Assembly: GCA_022749755.1 (NCBI GenBank)
Contig: CM040452.1
Location: 18,370,350-18,434,349, forward strand
Reading direction: 5' to 3'
Source of the DNA: Azadirachta indica
Lineage: Eukaryota; Streptophyta; Magnoliopsida; Sapindales; Meliaceae
DNA length: 64,000 bases
Part shown: one piece after another, positions 60,124 through 64,000 of the stretch
Layout of the letters: each line of letters opens with the position of its first letter
Numbering within the stretch: the first letter of the stretch is position 1
Position numbers and translations under genes: made by a program
Notes under the pieces: generated by a model
What the model saw: the letters and a program-made list of their open reading frames with translations, nothing else
Database searches by the model: none
What the model was told of the DNA's origin: nothing

Positions 60124-61682
60124 TTAGTAGATTGATATGCGCAAATGACGTGAGCATCTTCTGAACTGCTGCACCAATTGAGCTCTTTGCATGTATACTT
60201 CTCTGTTGCCGCCATTTGCATCAGCTTCATCCGAAAGATAGATATTCATTTCTTCCATTACAAGTCCAAAGAATATCAGATACCTCAGAAAATATGCTTC
60301 AATCGTTCTTCCCTTGAAGCCTTTCACATTAACTACTTTAAGACTTGTGAGGATGCATGAGTAGACTACGAAGTTCCTCTTCCAGCATTCATTAGGGTTA
60401 AATTGTATTGGTGGTGTGTAATCCTGTCAACAAACGGAAAAGCTGTCATACTGAAATCCACCTGTACTTCTAAAAGCACTTTTCACTGATTAATTAGACA
60501 ACTTATACTTACGGGAAAAACTGTACCAGGACCAATGTTGATTGTAAGAGTTGTTAAGTGAGGGCAACTGTTAAGCATGAAGTTGATTCCAAAATATTCA
60601 TTTGAGTGCATGACTGTATTTAGAATGAGATGATCTACATTCAGGGGAATTGTCGTGCCCAATGGCTCCTCCACATGAGGAACAACCTGAAAATTAATAG
60701 CACCAAAACATTAAATCTGAATGTTCAAAGATTAGGAGGGGGAAAAAACTCAAAAAGAAAATAATACCTGAAGCAAGTAACTGCACACCGTCAACACTTT
60801 AACATGTTCAAGCCGTTGTAAGAGTTCATAAAGAAGTTCACCATCTTCATCAAATTCCAACTCTAGTGCGAAGTCAAGTTCTGCCTCAGCAAGGAAATCA
60901 TGTTTGTCAAAAACAAAACGACCCAGGCTCCCAGAGTACTTGAAGAATCTTAAATTCGGTGCTTCAATCTGAAACCAATCTCGGATAAAGTTACATTTAT
61001 CAATAACCAATCTTTTAAGCCTTAAATTAGGCACAGTGATCTCAAGTTGCTCAATGTTCCAACATTTCTTCAAACTCAAACTCTCCAGCAGTGGACAGTG
61101 CTGCAACAAGTCCCTCATAGAAGGCATACTAAGTTCAATCCAGCCTAAAGAAATTTGCTTCAGTGCAATGAAATTGCTGAGTTTTGAGACACTAAAATTG
61201 CAGGAAAACAATTCCAGAGATTCAAGTTCATTGTGGCTATAAACATGCTCCGGCAAATCAAACACTGCTGGATGATTTTGAATATCAGTTTCTTGCCACA
61301 CGGGATCATGAAAATCAAGGGCTAGTTCCTTCACATTATGTGAAATGACAAATGTGATACAGTTGTATATATCTTCAACGTGAGTTCCTGGTCTGGAGAA
61401 CTCAAGGCGGAATGTGTTAACATTGAGTGCATCACAGTTTCCAATCCATTGATGTACAAAATTAATAAATTGCCGCCTATGCAACTCCTTGTTCTCTTCA
61501 TATTCGCCAGGTCTGACAAAGAAACTCTCAAGAAGCTCAATCTTCTTGGTTGCGTGCCAAATGTGGCGCCATCGTCCTGACAGAATGCTGGTTTTTGCTG
61601 CTTCTTTGAAGGGTAAGGAGGAGATGATAATGCAGATTAAATCGTTTGGTAACTTGGAGAACATGTCCATGTTATCAGCCAT
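60124..61682 (-). CDS. F-box/LRR protein with C-terminal FBD-like region
   Basis: Three exons in coding order: 61682-60768, 60686-60513, 60423-60124, frame-consistent, giving 462 residues. An F-box is at residues 7-45 (FSKLPNDLICIIISSLPFKEAAKTSILSGRWRHIW). Plant-type LRRs follow (LESLELFSCNF, LKQISLGWIELS, CPLLESLSLKKC, LKRLVIDKC). The C-terminus resembles the FBD region (NFVVYSCILTSLKVVNVKGFKG..EAYFLRYLI). Such proteins are substrate receptors of SCF ubiquitin ligases; the target is unknown. The start MADNMDM is preferred because it has ACC before and GC after the ATG and lies just before the F-box; an in-frame ATG 13 codons upstream (MVSKKH) is possible. The family is large and fast-evolving in plants. 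No disabling change is seen. Confidence 0.9.
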
Positions 61683-62772
61683 GGTGAAGATTTGTGTTAA
61701 TCTGTGTTTCTTGGAAACCATAGGGAAAATCCAAGAATTTAAGAACACTCAATTGCTGTGATTTAATAGTGGCGAAATGAAAAAGAGACTTGTTGCAAGA
61801 AGCAAATAGTGGCGTTGTTTCAAACCGTTTCTGGCGGTTGGGGTTTTGGCGGAAAAATGGCGACTCTTCGATATTTCGACAAAAAAGGATTTTCAATATT
61901 TTTCAAAATAATGCAATTAATAAATAAAAAAACATGTTGACAAAATGGACTCTAATGTCAATTCCCTTCTTTGTTTTCTTTTCCCTTTTAAATAAATTCT
62001 AAATATTTTATTAAAATTTTCTGACCCCCTAACTTTTTGTCCATTTTTAAGTATCAGTTGTGTCTCGTTTTCTTTCTTTTTCTCTTATGCAACATCAGTC
62101 AACGTTGCTCAACTCGTCCCAAATAGTTCACAGTTAGTTTCTACACTTCAAGCAGAATGAAATTCTTAGTAAAGAAATTACAATTTCTATGCCATCAATT
62201 CCAGCCCGCTGCTTTTAGTACTTGAAACTTAAAGTTGATCTGACATCAGTCAGGGAAATTGGAAGACAACAATATCAGTCAGACACTTTGATTGGTGCAT
62301 GATTGCAATATCAGAACTGGTAATATTCATAAAAACAAATAAATAAATCATTTTCAAATTGCGTTTTTCCCCATTTTAAAGCTTCGTATAGTCCCTGAGC
62401 CAAAAAAGTCCAAAATTGTATGCAATTATCTTCATTTCAAGAACATGTAGATTCACTTACACATCCTGATTTCTAGATATACCAATAGTTATCTAACTGC
62501 TTGGAGAAAAATGAATTCATTGTCCAATCACCAAGTCTAGTTTTAGTTAGGTTTTATTATTTAGTCAGACTTAGTAGAAATTCTTCTGATATACATCTAC
62601 TTTCATATCAACACTCCCATAGTATTGATTAGCTGCACTAAATATAAGCTAAGAATCCTAAAGCATTAGCTATTTAAAAGAAAAAGAAGATGAACTAGCA
62701 GTTTTCCAAAACCACAAATATAGACTATTTTAAAATAAAAAGAAATAGAAAGAGGTGGGTATCACCATAAAC
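61683..62772. other. F-box upstream region, no further gene seen
   Basis: AT-rich DNA between the F-box gene start and the RS-rich pseudogene fragment. If the RS fragment had kept its downstream exons they would lie here; I do not see any FHA-domain-like sequence. Confidence 0.5.
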
Positions 62773-63650
62773 CTTGTGACGAGCTGGGCCATCATTAGCT
62801 GATTGAGATGAGTGAGATCAATGCCGGCTCCTGTAGGGTGCATCCAATGGAGAAGAAGATCGATCATATCTTGCGCGGGAAAATTATTTTTATTGGTCTC
62901 ATTTCTTCCCAACTTTCTCTCCTTTCTATGCCCTCCACATCCCTATCTCGTCTTTCCTTTCTCTGACTCCCAGTTCCCTATCCGAACCCCTTTCGTGATT
63001 CTATTTACGTTCTCTCTCCATCAGTTTTGCAACTTCTTTTTCAGCTTCTTCTCTCAATTTTTTTTGCATAGAGAAGGAGACTGAGAAATAGGTAACTGTA
63101 GTTGCTTGTCACTTGTCCAACCATGATTTCCAATGATCTTTCTCAGATAGTTTGTCAGCATCTCTTGCAGTTTGGCCTTTCCTCAACTGTTTTGTGTGAG
63201 GGGAAGTAGAGCGTGAAACGGGAGAGACTAAACTTTCCTCTATTTTTTCCCTTATCACTTTCCCTCCTGTGATCGTTCTCATGTCTCTCTCTGTCACCTT
63301 TTCAGCATACCTTTCATCCCAGCCTCTTGCCAACTGTTTTGAACGAGGGAAAGGAGAGCATCACTTTTGCCTATGAGTTCCTCTATCACTTCCCCTACCA
63401 TGATGATTTTCATCTTCCTTTCTTTCACTTTCTCCACCTCTCTTTCATCTCCAGATCTCATTAATCCTCTTGTGTGTGCGGAGAAGGCGAACGAGAACCT
63501 GGACACTGTGACTGTGCATGGTTTGAAGATTTAGCATGATGTGAATATTTCTCTCTCTCTTGCCAGAGAGCTACCCCAGCATGAGCTTCCGTGCTGCACC
63601 AATGAACTTTCTCTTCGAGATGGACTCCTTTTGTGAGGAGACTTCTTGAT
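62773..63650 (-). pseudogene. Decayed RS-rich exon resembling DAWDLE/SNIP1 N-terminus
   Basis: On the minus strand, short segments in shifting frames read as an Arg/Ser/Glu/Lys-rich protein: KSPHKRSPSRRESS, GSRSPSPHTQE, SRSTSPHTKQLRKGQTA, ERDMRTI, RGSDRGTHRQK, and finally RARYDRSSSPLDAPYRSRH, a stop, then SHSSQSANDGPARHK before a possible donor AAG|GTTTATGG near 62772. This order (SPSPxTKxLR, acidic-basic repeats, RSRHRSHSS) resembles the N-terminal exon of plant DDL, the SNIP1-like FHA protein of microRNA biogenesis; the match is from memory. Frameshifts and stops make it a non-coding remnant. It contains about three degenerate copies of a 130-145 bp unit. Confidence 0.45.
63117..63540. repeat. 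Degenerate 130-145 bp tandem repeat, about three copies
   Basis: Units begin near 63117, 63262 and 63392. Shared landmarks per unit are ATGAT(T/C)/GTGATC near the start, a CTC(T)TTT(C/T)-rich middle, and AA(C)TGTTTTG(T/A)(G/A)(C/T)GAGG near the end. The plus strand is strongly pyrimidine-rich. Confidence 0.5.
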
Positions 63651-64000
63651 CCGTAAGCGGGGATTCGGAATGGTCGGTTAAATTACTCCCCGTTTCCACT
63701 TTTCCATTCAAATTGTCCGAATATATTTCCAAAGCAGACTAAAATGAGAATTGAAAACACAACCATCATGTGTTGGCCTGTAAACTTTTACATGCTATGC
63801 CATAGCACATTACAATAGCAGCAATAACATAAATGTCCAGTGGGTTTAAGCACATTACAGTTTCATAAAAGATGAACGAATAAATAAACAACTCACCTCA
63901 ACTAAAGCAAGTGATTGATGTATTGAAAAATTTTTCTAAGCTAAAAGTTTAATTAAGTTTTTAGGTCAAATTATCTTCCCTAAACTCCAGGAAATAAAAT
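63651..64000. other. Right edge, no gene seen
   Basis: Short non-coding AT-rich stretch to the window end. The start of a gene beyond the edge cannot be excluded. Confidence 0.5.

Noticed and set aside
62730..62912. Open minus-strand frame (MGRNETNKNNFPAQDM...) as a cytochrome P450-like fragment
   Set aside because: A neighbouring frame gives a much better RS-rich reading continuous with the region to its right, so this frame is a shadow.
1..64000. CRISPR arrays, operon-like systems, tRNA or rRNA genes
   Set aside because: The DNA is plant nuclear; no spaced direct-repeat array, rRNA-like block or tRNA cloverleaf was recognised by reading. A tRNAscan or Rfam search would be decisive.

Overview
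The window is nuclear DNA of a flowering plant. The genes have GT..AG introns, AT-rich intergenic DNA, chloroplast and organelle-targeted products, and plant LTR retrotransposons. The protein sequences look like a eudicot, perhaps a woody rosid such as Citrus; the species is an inference I could not test.

Layout. (1) Positions 1-18.6 kb are an accessory region: an intact single-exon receptor-like protein (RLP) gene on the minus strand, a decayed Ty1/copia element in its upstream region, and a second RLP copy that is a pseudogene split by a decayed Ty3/gypsy chromovirus. The two RLP copies share upstream sequence, so they arose by tandem duplication. (2) 19.3-21.2 kb is a five-exon receptor-like cytoplasmic kinase of the RLCK-VII/PBL group. 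(3) 22.2-31.7 kb is a twelve-exon organellar DNA polymerase I, convergent with (4) TORTIFOLIA1/SPIRAL2 at 32.5-37.1 kb on the minus strand. (5) 40.5-41.35 kb holds two small plant proteins of unknown function, tail to tail, overlapping by 4 bp and sharing a motif. (6) 42.8-43.9 kb is the LHCP-targeting ankyrin protein LTD. (7) 45.1-47.9 kb is chloroplastic lipocalin on the minus strand. (8) 49.7-53.5 kb is a NEPRO-like gene on the minus strand with an apparent +1 frameshift in exon 2 and a MULE-like repeat in intron 4. (9) 57.4-59.5 kb is a Spg1/Tem1-type GTPase. (10) 60.1-61.7 kb is an F-box/FBD protein on the minus strand. (11) 62.8-63.65 kb carries a decayed RS-rich exon that resembles the N-terminus of DAWDLE/SNIP1.

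Most genes are unrelated single-copy housekeeping or regulatory genes and do not form a pathway. The only immune-related cluster is the RLP pair beside the RLCK. I see no CRISPR, operon-like system or tRNA gene. I found no clearly new biological system. The best leads are the overlapping tail-to-tail pair, the frameshifted NEPRO-like gene, the palindromic minisatellite inside a MULE-like element, and the long fold-back element near 48.3-49.0 kb. Exon joins were worked out by hand from splice sites, reading-frame continuity and remembered family sequences; no alignment or RNA evidence was available.
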